From: Bacteroidota bacterium
GTDB taxonomy: Bacteria; Bacteroidota; Bacteroidia; UBA8524
Direction of reading: 5' to 3'
Assembly (NCBI GenBank): GCA_008933805.1
Contig: WBUH01000007.1
Location: forward strand, 153,847 to 217,846
DNA length: 64,000 nucleotides
Part shown: piece after piece, positions 27,929 to 37,340 of the stretch
How positions within the stretch are numbered: position 1 is the stretch's first letter
Layout of the letters: each line of letters starts with the position of its first letter
Program-made: the position numbers and the translations under genes
The notes under the pieces: model-generated
Told to the model about the DNA's origin: nothing
The model's input: the letters and a program-made list of their open reading frames with translations, nothing else
The model's database searches: none

Positions 27929-28960
27929 TTAATTATTGATAATGATTTTCTTAGTTGTAGAAGATTTGTCTTTGTCATTATAGAATTGAAAATAATACAC
28001 TCCATTAGAAAGTGCATCAACGTTGATCATATTATTTTCTATACGTTCATTATAAAAAATTTGCTTTCCTGTGAAATCATAAGCACTAAAAGTGATATTT
28101 TCTATACTCTCACATTGAACAAAAAGCTCTGAACGTGCAGGGCTGGGGTATACTTTAACATCCAACTCTTTACTTGTTGCTTCTTCCACTGATTGAGTAA
28201 ATTGTTGTTTACATAACGCATTTATCTCAACTTCATTTAATGCTCTATTGTAAATCCTGATTTCATCAAGTTTACCTTTGAAATATTGTTTTGAAGGTCC
28301 GGGAATAGCCATTCCGATTCTTAAACTTGAATCAGTATAGTAAATGCTACCCGAAGCCTGTTCTTGAGCAACCATTTCACAATCAACATATGCTCTAACA
28401 TTTTGCAGTACCTGAGTATTATCACCCCCTGTTGTAGTTGCTGATGGTGATTTTTCATAAATCCCTACCAAATGAATCCATTTACCTGTTTGCGCTGTAG
28501 CATTATCAATTGCAAAATGGGTTTGGGTTTTACTTGACGCTATCCCGAACCCCCAGTTTTGAGGACTCCCCGCTGTTCCGGAGGCATAAAGAATATAAGA
28601 ATTCCAAGGGCTTCCATTATGAACAGCACGTTTGCTAACTACAATATTCCACGAAGAAAAGTCTTCGCAGTATACCCAAGCGGCGATGGTCATTGCCGTA
28701 TCGGGACGAAGTGTTGGGTGATCTTTCACCCAAATGTGGTCGCCATTACCATTAAACTTATAAGCACTATTTGAGTTGCCGTCTTTATCATTTACGAGAA
28801 CAGGATTTCCTGATATTGTACCGTGGTTATTATTACCACTATGATCTTTCACATCGCCTGAAAAGGGATAATAAGCAACTAAACCCTGATTAAGATTAAT
28901 TTGAGCTTTTGCAGAAAAAGCAAACGTTAATATACAAACTGCCAGAACAACACTTCTCAT
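27929..28960 (-). CDS. LamG-domain secreted protein with T9SS type A domain, paralog
   Basis: 343 residues with a signal peptide (about 1-19, FSAKAQ), LamG_3 domain (LVAYYPFSGDVKDHSGNNNHG, AWVYCEDFSSWNI) and a T9SS domain starting VKVYPSPARSELFV. It shares the sentence-like stretch LRIGMAIPGPSKQYFKGK and RIYNRALN with the downstream gene, so the two arose by duplication. It has a short insertion after about residue 170 (SATTTGGDNTQVLQ) that the other copy lacks. Both are probably co-transcribed, given a 5-bp gap. Confidence 0.9.
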   Translation of the reverse strand: MRSVVLAVCILTFAFSAKAQINLNQGLVAYYPFSGDVKDHSGNNNHGTISGNPVLVNDKDGNSNSAYKFNGNGDHIWVKDHPTLRPDTAMTIAAWVYCEDFSSWNIVVSKRAVHNGSPWNSYILYASGTAGSPQNWGFGIASSKTQTHFAIDNATAQTGKWIHLVGIYEKSPSATTTGGDNTQVLQNVRAYVDCEMVAQEQASGSIYYTDSSLRIGMAIPGPSKQYFKGKLDEIRIYNRALNEVEINALCKQQFTQSVEEATSKELDVKVYPSPARSELFVQCESIENITFSAYDFTGKQIFYNERIENNMINVDALSNGVYYFQFYNDKDKSSTTKKIIINN

Positions 28961-29057
28961 TATAAATTAAATAAAATTTCAGTAAAGATAATATTCAAAA
29001 TCATTACCTTATAAGATACTTCCAAATTTTCGATAAAATCAATACATTTATTGATTG

Positions 29058-29065
29058 TACTTTTG
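29058..29065 (+). promoter_or_regulatory. -7 box, near-leaderless promoter
   Basis: TACTTTTG matches TANNTTTG and ends 6 nt before the ATG at 29072. A start site at the usual distance would fall at or within the start codon, giving a leaderless mRNA. The -33 element is not clear. Confidence 0.45.
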
Positions 29066-29071
29066 CTATAA

Positions 29072-29971
29072 ATGCTACGCACTCCGATACTATTTTTAGT
29101 TTTTAACCGTCCCAAGGAAACTGCTGTGGTTTTTGAGGCCATACGCAAAGCACAGCCTAAGCAGCTGTTTATTGCTGCTGACGGACCCCGTGCAAACAGA
29201 CCAGATGATATTGATAATAGTGCTGCGGTGCGGGTAGTTTGCCAAAAAGTGGATTGGGATTGTGAAGTGAAAACTTTATATCGTGACCAAAACTTAGGAT
29301 GCCGAAATGCGGTGAGTAGCGGCATTACTTGGTTTTTTGAGAATGTGGAGCAAGGTATTGTGTTGGAAGATGATTGTTTACCACACCCTGATTTTTTTAC
29401 ATACTGCGAGGCTCTGCTTGATAAATACCGCAATGATGAAAGCGTAATGCACATTGGCGGTAACAACTTTCAAGACGGGCTGAAACGTAGTGACGGAAGC
29501 TATTACTTTAGCAAAATCCCGCACATTTGGGGCTGGGCAAGCTGGCGCAGAGCATGGAAAAAGTATGACGTGAATATGCCCGCACTTGACAAGTTTATTG
29601 CTGAAAAGTCTAAACAAATTCCTTTTAAAACTACTGCTGAAAGGGCGTATTGGATGCAAACTTTCAAAAGGGTAAAGCGCGGAGAAATTAATACTTGGGA
29701 TTATCAATGGACGTTTGCTTTGCTTAATAATAATGGAATGGCGATAACTCCTGAGGTTAATTTGGTTGAAAACATTGGATTTGGTGAGAGTGCTACCCAC
29801 ACCGGAAATTCTAACGACCGTTTGGGACAGCTACAAACCACCGGGATTATTCCCCTATTCCACCCAACACATATTGCAGTGAACCATGATGCTGATTTTT
29901 ACTGGTATAAAAAGGTGATACCGTGGCAGCTGAAGTTGAAAAATGCTGTAAATTTTCTATTAAAGAAATAA
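29072..29971 (+). CDS. Nucleotide-diphospho-sugar transferase (HlpA-like)
   Basis: A 299-residue GT-A type transferase. The nucleotide-binding start is ILFLVFNRPKETAVVFEAI, the DxD-like motif is in IVLEDDCLPHPDFFTYC and a further conserved segment is HIWGWASWRRAWKKYD. Such proteins are often annotated as hemolytic HlpA-like, but the fold is that of a glycosyltransferase. It lies in the glycan region and its 3' end overlaps the convergent GT2 gene by 12 bp. Confidence 0.85.
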   Translation: MLRTPILFLVFNRPKETAVVFEAIRKAQPKQLFIAADGPRANRPDDIDNSAAVRVVCQKVDWDCEVKTLYRDQNLGCRNAVSSGITWFFENVEQGIVLEDDCLPHPDFFTYCEALLDKYRNDESVMHIGGNNFQDGLKRSDGSYYFSKIPHIWGWASWRRAWKKYDVNMPALDKFIAEKSKQIPFKTTAERAYWMQTFKRVKRGEINTWDYQWTFALLNNNGMAITPEVNLVENIGFGESATHTGNSNDRLGQLQTTGIIPLFHPTHIAVNHDADFYWYKKVIPWQLKLKNAVNFLLKK

Positions 29972-30910
29972 CGATTTTATTGCTGTAAGGATTAATGATA
30001 GCGGTGTGCTAAACACTGTTAACGGTTTTTTTAGTGCCATTCTTATCCAAGTTCTTCCTAAGTGTCTTTGCAAAGCCCGTTGGTTATATAATTTAACTTG
30101 GTTATTTTTTGATAAAATACTGCTGAACAACTTATTTACTGCCCTTACGTCCACTTTTTCTAATTGATTGGCACTGATATAATGGAAGTTATTCGCTTCG
30201 TATGGAGAAAGTTCTATGCCCAGTCTGTAAAGTTGCATTTGACGAATGCCGTATATCACCTCGTTAGACCGCTTAACCACTTCGGGTGATTTGGCTTGAA
30301 TATCTATCCTGTAATCCAGCAATACTTCGGGAATGTTTGCCAACCTCAGCACTTGTGATGCACGTACCCACAAATCGTAGTCTTGTATTTTTTTAAGCTT
30401 GCTGTCGTACCTCAATCCATGCTTATCTAAGTCTCTTTTCCGCATCATCACTGTTGGATGTGCAATGGCTGAATTAAACAATAGCTTGCATTGTATTTCT
30501 TCGTGCTGAACAGGTGTTTTCCAAAGTCCTTTCCAATCGCCTGTTAAATTCACCCAACTGCCTGCTATTGCAACCTCCGGGTGAGCATCCATAAATGCTA
30601 TCTGTCGTTCAAACCTGTTTGGGTAGCAAACATCGTCGGTATCCATTCTGGCAATGTATTCACCTGTACAAAGAGCTAATCCTTTGTTGAGTGATGCTGC
30701 TAGCCCCATGTTGGCTTCGTTGTGGTATATTTTTATGCGAGGGTCGTTATAGCTCTCAATAATTTCTATGCTATTGTCAGGGGTAGCATCATTTATAATT
30801 ACCCACTCAAAATCACCAAACGTTTGATTCAATACGCTTTCAATGGCAGGCCGAATTAACTCTGCACTATTATATACTGCGGTAAGAACACTTATTTTGG
30901 GTTTAGTCAT
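29960..30910 (-). CDS. Glycosyltransferase family 2
   Basis: 316 residues with a GT-A fold: ISVLTAVYNSAELIRPAIES at the N-terminus, WVIINDATPDNS, and the metal-binding ARMDTDDVCYPNRFERQ. It transfers an activated sugar in surface-glycan assembly; the sugar is unknown. Its start overlaps the asnB stop by 8 bp, so it is the last gene of the minus-strand set from DUF268 to here. Confidence 0.92.
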   Translation of the reverse strand: MTKPKISVLTAVYNSAELIRPAIESVLNQTFGDFEWVIINDATPDNSIEIIESYNDPRIKIYHNEANMGLAASLNKGLALCTGEYIARMDTDDVCYPNRFERQIAFMDAHPEVAIAGSWVNLTGDWKGLWKTPVQHEEIQCKLLFNSAIAHPTVMMRKRDLDKHGLRYDSKLKKIQDYDLWVRASQVLRLANIPEVLLDYRIDIQAKSPEVVKRSNEVIYGIRQMQLYRLGIELSPYEANNFHYISANQLEKVDVRAVNKLFSSILSKNNQVKLYNQRALQRHLGRTWIRMALKKPLTVFSTPLSLILTAIKSLFL

Positions 30911-32726
30911 TGCTAAAGCTATGCTTCTCTACCCAAATGGCAAGGGTAAGTAATATCCAAGTATGGTAATTGTTTTTCTCGAAATACGGTTGGCATTTGG
31001 TATACTCCAGCAGGCTGTACATCTTATTGTTTTTATTGTACAGGTATTGCCTTTTTAGTTCTTGTACAGCAGGTATTTGCAGCCATTTGTTTACCGGTGC
31101 TCCAAACCCTTGCTTGCTGCGTTTACGGATACTCTCAGTCCACAATTGTCCCATTGCTTCACGAAGCAATATCTTATCGTTGGTACTGTTTACTTTTAAT
31201 GTATAGGGCAACGCGATACAATACTCGGCAAAATCAACATCTAAAAACGGGGCACGAAGTTCAACGCTGCTGGCCATGGCTGCCCTGTCAGTTTTTACCA
31301 ATATATCACCGGGCATATAATCCTCGATATCAGCCCGCATACCATCGTCGGGAGTATTATTAGGCTTGAATGAGAATGAAGGTTTTACGGCCTTGTCTTT
31401 AAGTCCTATAGCGGCTATTTCGCTATCACTAAAATAGGTGTTGTGTTGAGTATGGGCATTTAGCAGGCTGCCATATTGAGTATTGCGAATGCCTGCTTCG
31501 TATTTTTTGGCGTCAATCCCCAAGCCCAGTTTACGAGATAGTTTTAACCCAAGTTTTATTGCAGGGATAATGGCCTGCGGGGTTTTACCCCCTTTCATCA
31601 TCTCTAACAATATTTTGTATGAACCATAACCGCCCAGCAACTCATCGCCTGCATCGCCAGTAAGTATTACCGTTAAATGTTCCTTCGCAAGTTTAGAAAT
31701 AAGGTACGTAGGAATGTTTGATGAATCTGCAAAGGGTTCATCATAAATATCCTGCATCTTTAGCAGTAAATCAGCTATGTCAGCTTCCCGTTGTTGAAGC
31801 TCAATGTGATGCGTATTGTATTTTTGGGCTATTTCACGGGCAAACGGTAATTCATCAATGCTATCACCAAAGCCAAACGAAATAGTTTTAATCCCCTCTT
31901 TGTATTTGGCAGCAAGAGCTACAATGGTGCTTGAGTCCAACCCTCCGCTTAGAAATGCACCAACGGGTACATCGGCTACCAATTGCTTTTTTACCGCATC
32001 ATCTAACAAAAAAGTAAATCGTTCGGCAACGTCTGTCAGCTTTTGCGAATCACCAACTTCAGGCAGATGCCAATACCGTTCGGTGGTTATTTTTTTGGTT
32101 TGAGGGATGTATTCTAAAGTATGTGCCGGTGGAAGGGTAAATATATTTTTATATATGGTTTTGTGAGGATGTATGTATAAGTGTTTAAGGTAGTGCGCCA
32201 AGCTATCTTTATCCAACACAGGCTCTACCAACCCCGAAGCCAAAATGGCTTTTATTTCTGAAGCATATAAAAACTCTCCGCCTTTGCCCATGGCATAGTA
32301 AAACGGTTTCTCCCCAAAACGGTCGCGGGCACAAAACAACGTTTGGTTGTTATCGTCCCAAATAGAGAACGCAAACATACCGGGCAGGCTTTTCATCATT
32401 GCTTTGCCTTGCTGTTCGTAGAGTGCAATCAGCAGTTCAGTATCGCTATCGTTTTGGTAGTTGTAATGGGTTTCTTGTCGTAACTTTTTATAACCGTATA
32501 TCTCCCCGTTAAAAACGATACCTATGCTCTTATTGTGGTTAAACATGGGTTGCCAACCGCCCTCCAAATCGACGATACTGAGGCGACGATGTCCTAAAAC
32601 GCATCGGTCATAGGCATAATGTCCGTCGCCATCGGGGCCGCGGTGCGCTATGGCACCGGTCATCCGCTTTACTGTTGACTCGTATTCTGCTGCATTATCA
32701 GCAACTATTCCGGCAATCCCACACAT
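30903..32726 (-). CDS. asnB: Asparagine synthetase B-type amidotransferase
   Basis: 607 residues. An N-terminal class II glutaminase with Cys at position 2 (MCGIAGIVAD, AHRGPDGDGHY, FNGEIYGY) is joined to the ATP-pyrophosphatase synthetase domain (FLSGGLDSSTIVAL, TGDAGDELLGGY, KTDRAAMASSVELRAPFLD). The family makes asparagine from aspartate. AsnB homologs in glycan clusters may instead amidate a sugar acid, and the position between a fucosyltransferase, methyltransferase and GT2 favours that. The true substrate cannot be decided from sequence. Confidence 0.93.
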   Translation of the reverse strand: MCGIAGIVADNAAEYESTVKRMTGAIAHRGPDGDGHYAYDRCVLGHRRLSIVDLEGGWQPMFNHNKSIGIVFNGEIYGYKKLRQETHYNYQNDSDTELLIALYEQQGKAMMKSLPGMFAFSIWDDNNQTLFCARDRFGEKPFYYAMGKGGEFLYASEIKAILASGLVEPVLDKDSLAHYLKHLYIHPHKTIYKNIFTLPPAHTLEYIPQTKKITTERYWHLPEVGDSQKLTDVAERFTFLLDDAVKKQLVADVPVGAFLSGGLDSSTIVALAAKYKEGIKTISFGFGDSIDELPFAREIAQKYNTHHIELQQREADIADLLLKMQDIYDEPFADSSNIPTYLISKLAKEHLTVILTGDAGDELLGGYGSYKILLEMMKGGKTPQAIIPAIKLGLKLSRKLGLGIDAKKYEAGIRNTQYGSLLNAHTQHNTYFSDSEIAAIGLKDKAVKPSFSFKPNNTPDDGMRADIEDYMPGDILVKTDRAAMASSVELRAPFLDVDFAEYCIALPYTLKVNSTNDKILLREAMGQLWTESIRKRSKQGFGAPVNKWLQIPAVQELKRQYLYNKNNKMYSLLEYTKCQPYFEKNNYHTWILLTLAIWVEKHSFSND

Positions 32727-32730
32727 GGTT

Positions 32731-33696
32731 TTAGCGAATTCCGTTTACAACAGGGCCCCACCAATCCGAGGGTTCAATATTTTTGTAGTTGTTTTCTTTA
32801 AACCACATAAATACTTCGTAAGGGGTATGCCCTGATTGGTAACTTGGGGTAATGCTATCAAACGTGTCTAATATGCTCCACTTAAAATCTTTTAAAAGAA
32901 AGAAAGGGAAAAAGCTGTTTATCAACGTTCTTGTCCAAGGGAAAAGCCCCATTGGAAAGAACACAATATTTACAAAATAGGTATAGATAAGTGGAGGATA
33001 ATGACCAAACACCGGCCATAAAAACTTGAACACTTTACGCCAAAACTTTACTGCGGGTAAATCGTAATACCCCCCTTGACCGTAAACGGCACAAGCTGTC
33101 CAGCCACCTTCCTTTACTGACTCAGCTATTTGTGAAAACCCTTTTTTAGGGTCGGGAGTATGATGCAGCACACCAATAGTAAATGCTCCGTCAAAAACAC
33201 CCTTTTTAAACGGCGGAGCCAAAATATCACCTTGTACAATTAGCACATCAGGGTCGTTTGCAAAGTTCTTGCGGGCCGCTTCTACAGCACTGCTGTAATC
33301 CAATCCCACTACTTTTGCTCCTTTTATTCTGCCTGTTTCCACAAACCTGCCGGGGCCGCAACCGTAATCAGCAATAAGTTGTCCCTTTAAATCCCCTTTT
33401 TTATTGGTGATTTTCTCCCACATTGATTGTGTATAGCCTTCGTATTTCTTCCCTTTATTTTCGCTGTCAAATTGCACTTTGCTCCATTTATTCCATTGCC
33501 AGCCAAATGATTTTGCATAGTTTTCGTTGGCGTTATAGCCGGCAAAACGTGGCACTCCCCTCACAATAGGGTATGTGTTTGATTTTGATACTAACTCTCC
33601 TTCTATCACAAAACCGTTTTCTTCTTTGGTAATTTTCAGTTCAAAGGCTTCTTGCGTTTTAGGGTCACACAAAATGTCTAAATACGATGGGTGCAT
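32731..33696 (-). CDS. Class I SAM methyltransferase with Trm112-like N-domain
   Basis: 321 residues. The N-terminal part (about 1-55; LCDPKTQEAFELK, YPIVRGVPRF) resembles a Trm112p/YcaR-type domain, though its usual zinc cysteines are mostly missing. SAM motif I is IADYGCGPGRFVETG, motif II is VVGLDYS and motif IV is FDGAFTIGVLHHTPD. Two hydrophobic stretches (about 205-260) suggest membrane contact. It is separated from asnB by only 4 bp, so it probably methylates an intermediate of the same glycan. Confidence 0.87.
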   Translation of the reverse strand: MHPSYLDILCDPKTQEAFELKITKEENGFVIEGELVSKSNTYPIVRGVPRFAGYNANENYAKSFGWQWNKWSKVQFDSENKGKKYEGYTQSMWEKITNKKGDLKGQLIADYGCGPGRFVETGRIKGAKVVGLDYSSAVEAARKNFANDPDVLIVQGDILAPPFKKGVFDGAFTIGVLHHTPDPKKGFSQIAESVKEGGWTACAVYGQGGYYDLPAVKFWRKVFKFLWPVFGHYPPLIYTYFVNIVFFPMGLFPWTRTLINSFFPFFLLKDFKWSILDTFDSITPSYQSGHTPYEVFMWFKENNYKNIEPSDWWGPVVNGIR

Positions 33697-33737
33697 CTTA
33701 TAGTTCTAATTTTAAAGGGCAAATGTACATTTTGGAG

Positions 33738-34592
33738 CTAAACTTTCAGCCACTTTTCGGGGATTATGTCATTTGAGTTGTGTTGCTTATCAGCAAACCA
33801 TCTTTCGGGAGCAATGACAATTTTATTTTCATTTGGATTTAACCACGCTCCCCACCAACTGAAGCTACTGTTTGCAATAATATGGTGGTTGCACGCACTC
33901 ATTAACCTGATATCTTCAAAACTGCTTTCACCCTTGTTGTGGTTAATTATCTCGTAAGGATGATTTAACGTGAGGTTTTGTTGCACCCATTCGGGCTCAT
34001 CAGAAAATAAAAAGAAGTACGGGTTATCTATCACACTTTCGATGTGTTTTACCGCTCTTTCGTAGTAATCTAATCCGCAAACACCGTGTACCTTAAGGGT
34101 TTCGCTGTTGCTCACATAATCCCCTCTACGCACATGCAATGAAACAGCATTAACTGTTTTAATTTTCTCTAATAGTTCGGCGTTTTTTCCTGTTGCTTTA
34201 GTTTTAAAACTAAGCTCTTTGCGTATAACGTTTTCGTATTGTTTGAAGTATTTTTCTGACTGAAAACAGCCCTCTATGTATGTATCTCCGCTTATTTCAA
34301 AAAACTCAGGATGAATATGCACATGGGTTTCACGAAAGGTTTTTGCTGCCACATACATGTTTTTTACCCTAAAATATTTCTTTACCCAATGAAATGCAGG
34401 TTTCCTAAATCTTTCAATCACATTAAAGTGATGCAATTCGTATTGCCTAAGATTCTTTTTCCCTGTAGGTGTAGGTAAAAAATGGGTTTTATCCAAATAC
34501 AACTCCGTATCCAAGCGAAGCATGTGCGCCCTTGCAGCAGCATACTGAAAAAGCTGGTTTCCTAATCCTCCTGTAAGTTGTATTATGAGCAT
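33738..34592 (-). CDS. Alpha-1,2-fucosyltransferase (GT11)
   Basis: 284 residues. GT11 motifs are QLTGGLGNQLFQYAAARAH near the N-terminus, the GDP-fucose binding HVRRGDYVSNSE and the C-terminal ANSSFSWWGAWLNPNE. The enzyme transfers fucose from GDP-fucose to galactose on a surface glycan. No GDP-fucose synthesis genes are in the window. It follows the DUF268 gene by 3 bp. Confidence 0.93.
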   Translation of the reverse strand: MLIIQLTGGLGNQLFQYAAARAHMLRLDTELYLDKTHFLPTPTGKKNLRQYELHHFNVIERFRKPAFHWVKKYFRVKNMYVAAKTFRETHVHIHPEFFEISGDTYIEGCFQSEKYFKQYENVIRKELSFKTKATGKNAELLEKIKTVNAVSLHVRRGDYVSNSETLKVHGVCGLDYYERAVKHIESVIDNPYFFLFSDEPEWVQQNLTLNHPYEIINHNKGESSFEDIRLMSACNHHIIANSSFSWWGAWLNPNENKIVIAPERWFADKQHNSNDIIPEKWLKV

Positions 34593-34595
34593 TTA

Positions 34596-35369
34596 TTAGA
34601 TTGAAGGCGATTTTTTCACAAACCAAAAACAGCCACAGCCGTATACCTGCTTGTTTGCATCATCAGCGGTTGCGTTATCAATATACGCCTGTTGGAATTT
34701 GTAATCAGTTATTAACGAGAACTTTTTTAGTTCGAAACCCTCAAAATACTCCATGATTTGCGCATGAGTATATATGCGGTGTCCATTAAACTGTATTTGA
34801 GCTTTACCTCCAATTGGAGTAACAAATAGTAAATTACCATTAACTGCTGTTACCCGTTTTAACTCATTGATTGCTTTTAAATCGCCCATAGGGTCAATCG
34901 GGTCACCATAACGCCCTAAGCCAACGTGCTCGATAGTATGCATGCAACTGATACTTTCAATACTATTGCCTTCAAAGTGTAACTTAGTTAAATCAGCATG
35001 CTCACTTTCTAAGCCTGAAAGAGTTAACTCGGCAGGCCGATAGTCGTAAAATTTAACGGGAATGAATGCTGAAAGTTGTGTTGAAAAAGCCAATATCGAT
35101 GATATATCAATATGCAGTTTAGGGTTTATTTGTGCAACCACTCTGGCTGCCCACGCAGGGTGATATGTATAATGTCTGTCGAATCCTGTGGTGCTTGTTC
35201 TATCATCTAAACAGGGGAAAAGATCTTTGGCATTTACCGTAAAACGACCGTCATTCAAACGCCTGAATTTAAGCCACTCATTAATAAAACTAAAATATGC
35301 CCCGATTCTCTTTAACCATGAAAACCTTATTATGTTTAAGAAGAAAATTTTTAGTCGATAAAGTAACAT
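34596..35369 (-). CDS. DUF268 family protein
   Basis: 257 residues from the ATG at 35369 (MLLYRLKIFFLN). The frame is open to 35426, but that start would overlap the divergent CHU_C gene and its promoter. The core has LFPCLDDRTSTTGFDRHY, HLD-type positions and the family signature SCMHTIEHVGLGRYGDPIDP. DUF268 proteins look like diverged Rossmann methyltransferases and are typical of glycan clusters; no activity is established. First gene of the minus-strand glycan set. Confidence 0.83.
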   Translation of the reverse strand: MLLYRLKIFFLNIIRFSWLKRIGAYFSFINEWLKFRRLNDGRFTVNAKDLFPCLDDRTSTTGFDRHYTYHPAWAARVVAQINPKLHIDISSILAFSTQLSAFIPVKFYDYRPAELTLSGLESEHADLTKLHFEGNSIESISCMHTIEHVGLGRYGDPIDPMGDLKAINELKRVTAVNGNLLFVTPIGGKAQIQFNGHRIYTHAQIMEYFEGFELKKFSLITDYKFQQAYIDNATADDANKQVYGCGCFWFVKKSPSI

Positions 35370-35389
35370 TATTATATTTTTTATAAAAC

Positions 35390-35418
35390 GGGGCTGCCTA
35401 AATTTGTCCAGCAACCCC
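35390..35418 (+). promoter_or_regulatory. Promoter of the CHU_C gene within an inverted repeat
   Basis: TAAATTTG (35399-35406) fits TANNTTTG and lies 13 nt before the ATG at 35420. It sits at the centre of an inverted repeat, GGGGCTGC (35390-35397) and GCAACCCC (35411-35418), with one mismatch. A repressor on the repeat would block the -7 box; this is inference. Confidence 0.5.
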
Positions 35419-35419
35419 A

Positions 35420-37339
35420 ATGGCAAAGTTAATACTAAGATTCTTTATAATATTCGCAATATGTGCGGGTATGTCTATAAAAACAAATGCTCAATGCTCT
35501 ATCTCAACGATTAGTGATACCTCGGTTTGTTCAGCTTCCAGCGGTATCTGGCTACAAACAACTGTTTCCAATGCTATAGGTTACACATGGACACCTGCTA
35601 GTGGCTTATCAAGCACTTCTGTACCCAGTCCTATTGCTCGTCCCACAAGTACAACAAAATATATTGTAACAGCTATTATTCCTGATAATACTGAGCTTGT
35701 AACTAACGGTGATTTTGAATCAGGAAATACAGGCTTCAGTTCCTCATATACCTATAAATCCAACCCTGCGCCAGTAACAAACAACCTTTTAGAAGGACAG
35801 TATACTGTAAAAACCAATCCTAGTTCAACCCATCAATGCTTTGCTGCTTGTGGCGATAAAACTTCCGGTAATGGAAACATGATGATTTTTAATGGCTCGC
35901 AAACTGCTAATGTTTCCGTTTGGTCGCAAACTATTTCAGTAACACCAAACACTGATTATGTATTTTCGGCCTGGCTGCAAAATATTACTTGCCCTCCTTA
36001 TGGTTTTAATGCTTCACTACAATTTTCAATAAACGGTAACTTAATAGGTAATATTTTTAACTCAGAAAGTACAGTTTGTAGATGGAAGCAATTTTATCAG
36101 TTGTGGAATTCTGGTAATAGCACCACTGCAATTATTTCTGTTGTCAACCAATACACCAGTGCTGATGGTAATGATTTTGCTTTAGATGATATTTCTTTCA
36201 GAAAACTATGTCCCGCAAAAGATTCTGTTACCATCACAATAGGTAAAACAGCCATTAAAAATGTTACTATTTGTAGTGGTGATAGCATTTTTTTACAAAA
36301 AGGTTACAGAAAAACAGCCGGTACATATTATGATACTGTCTCTACTGGCAGTTGCGATACCTTTGTTACTACAAATCTATCGATACTCAATAATTCTATT
36401 AACACCACTGATACTGTTCTTTGCAGCGGTGATAGTATTTATTTTGACAACAAATACTATTCTTCATCAGGTATTTACAGAGACACATTAAGTGCTGCCG
36501 GTGCTTGCTACAATATCAACATCATGAATTTGACTGTTGTAAATGAAACGTATCAAAATATAAGTAAATTGTTGTGTGGAGCAGACAGTTTTTATTTTGA
36601 TAACCGATATATTAAAAGTAGTGGCACTTATTACGATACTGTTTACAGGAAGCATTGTTGGGATACTATTAAACGATTAGATTTAACAGTAAAAGCTCAG
36701 CCCATAACTTATTACACATTCAGAATTTGCCCCGGTGATAGTATTTTTTGGGAAGGGGGTTTTATTAAAGACGATACTGCGTTTTATGATACCGTTGCTG
36801 TGGCAAACAGTTGTGATTCTATTGTAATTACTACGGTTAAAGTAGTTGGAGTTCCGCCTGATTTGCCTGATACTGCTTTTTATTGTGACAATAATGTTGT
36901 GTTGGATGCAGGTATATTCAGGGGTTATTTATGGAGTGACGGAACTTCAGGCAGATATTTGAGTACCAATACGGATGGGGTTTATTGGGTGCAAATAACT
37001 GACACAAATAACTGCAGGTTTACTGATACAGCCTTAGTGCTTGAACGGTGTGAACCGCGAATTTTTGTGCCTTCTGCTTTTACACCAAACAACGACGGTA
37101 AAAACGATACTTTCAGCATCTATACGTATAATATATACGATCTTAAGTTTTTGATTTTTGACCGTTGGGGCGAAATTTTATATGAAGCCAAAGAACCGGG
37201 CTTTGTTTGGGATGCAACCTATAAAGATAAAGCTCTACCTACCGGAATATACCATTGGCTGGCATCATTCTCAGGTATTAACCGTGAAGGACGCATAGTG
37301 AAACAAACCCAGAAGGGTATGATTGTGCTAATAAGGTAG
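35420..37339 (+). CDS. Secreted protein with CHU_C gliding-associated C-terminal domain
   Basis: 639 residues with a signal peptide (about 1-25, KTNAQ). An Ig-like N-terminal region and a galactose-binding-like module (about 95-260, YVFSAWLQNITC) are followed by four repeats of about 45 residues, each with C-x-GDS-(I/F)-x-F and GxYxDT. The C-terminus is the T9SS type B (CHU_C) domain: FVPSAFTPNNDGKNDTF, IFDRWGEILYEA, LPTGIYHWLASF. The protein is exported by T9SS and may act as a surface adhesin. It ends one base before the convergent methyltransferase stop. Confidence 0.92.
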   Translation: MAKLILRFFIIFAICAGMSIKTNAQCSISTISDTSVCSASSGIWLQTTVSNAIGYTWTPASGLSSTSVPSPIARPTSTTKYIVTAIIPDNTELVTNGDFESGNTGFSSSYTYKSNPAPVTNNLLEGQYTVKTNPSSTHQCFAACGDKTSGNGNMMIFNGSQTANVSVWSQTISVTPNTDYVFSAWLQNITCPPYGFNASLQFSINGNLIGNIFNSESTVCRWKQFYQLWNSGNSTTAIISVVNQYTSADGNDFALDDISFRKLCPAKDSVTITIGKTAIKNVTICSGDSIFLQKGYRKTAGTYYDTVSTGSCDTFVTTNLSILNNSINTTDTVLCSGDSIYFDNKYYSSSGIYRDTLSAAGACYNINIMNLTVVNETYQNISKLLCGADSFYFDNRYIKSSGTYYDTVYRKHCWDTIKRLDLTVKAQPITYYTFRICPGDSIFWEGGFIKDDTAFYDTVAVANSCDSIVITTVKVVGVPPDLPDTAFYCDNNVVLDAGIFRGYLWSDGTSGRYLSTNTDGVYWVQITDTNNCRFTDTALVLERCEPRIFVPSAFTPNNDGKNDTFSIYTYNIYDLKFLIFDRWGEILYEAKEPGFVWDATYKDKALPTGIYHWLASFSGINREGRIVKQTQKGMIVLIR

Positions 37340-37340
37340 T

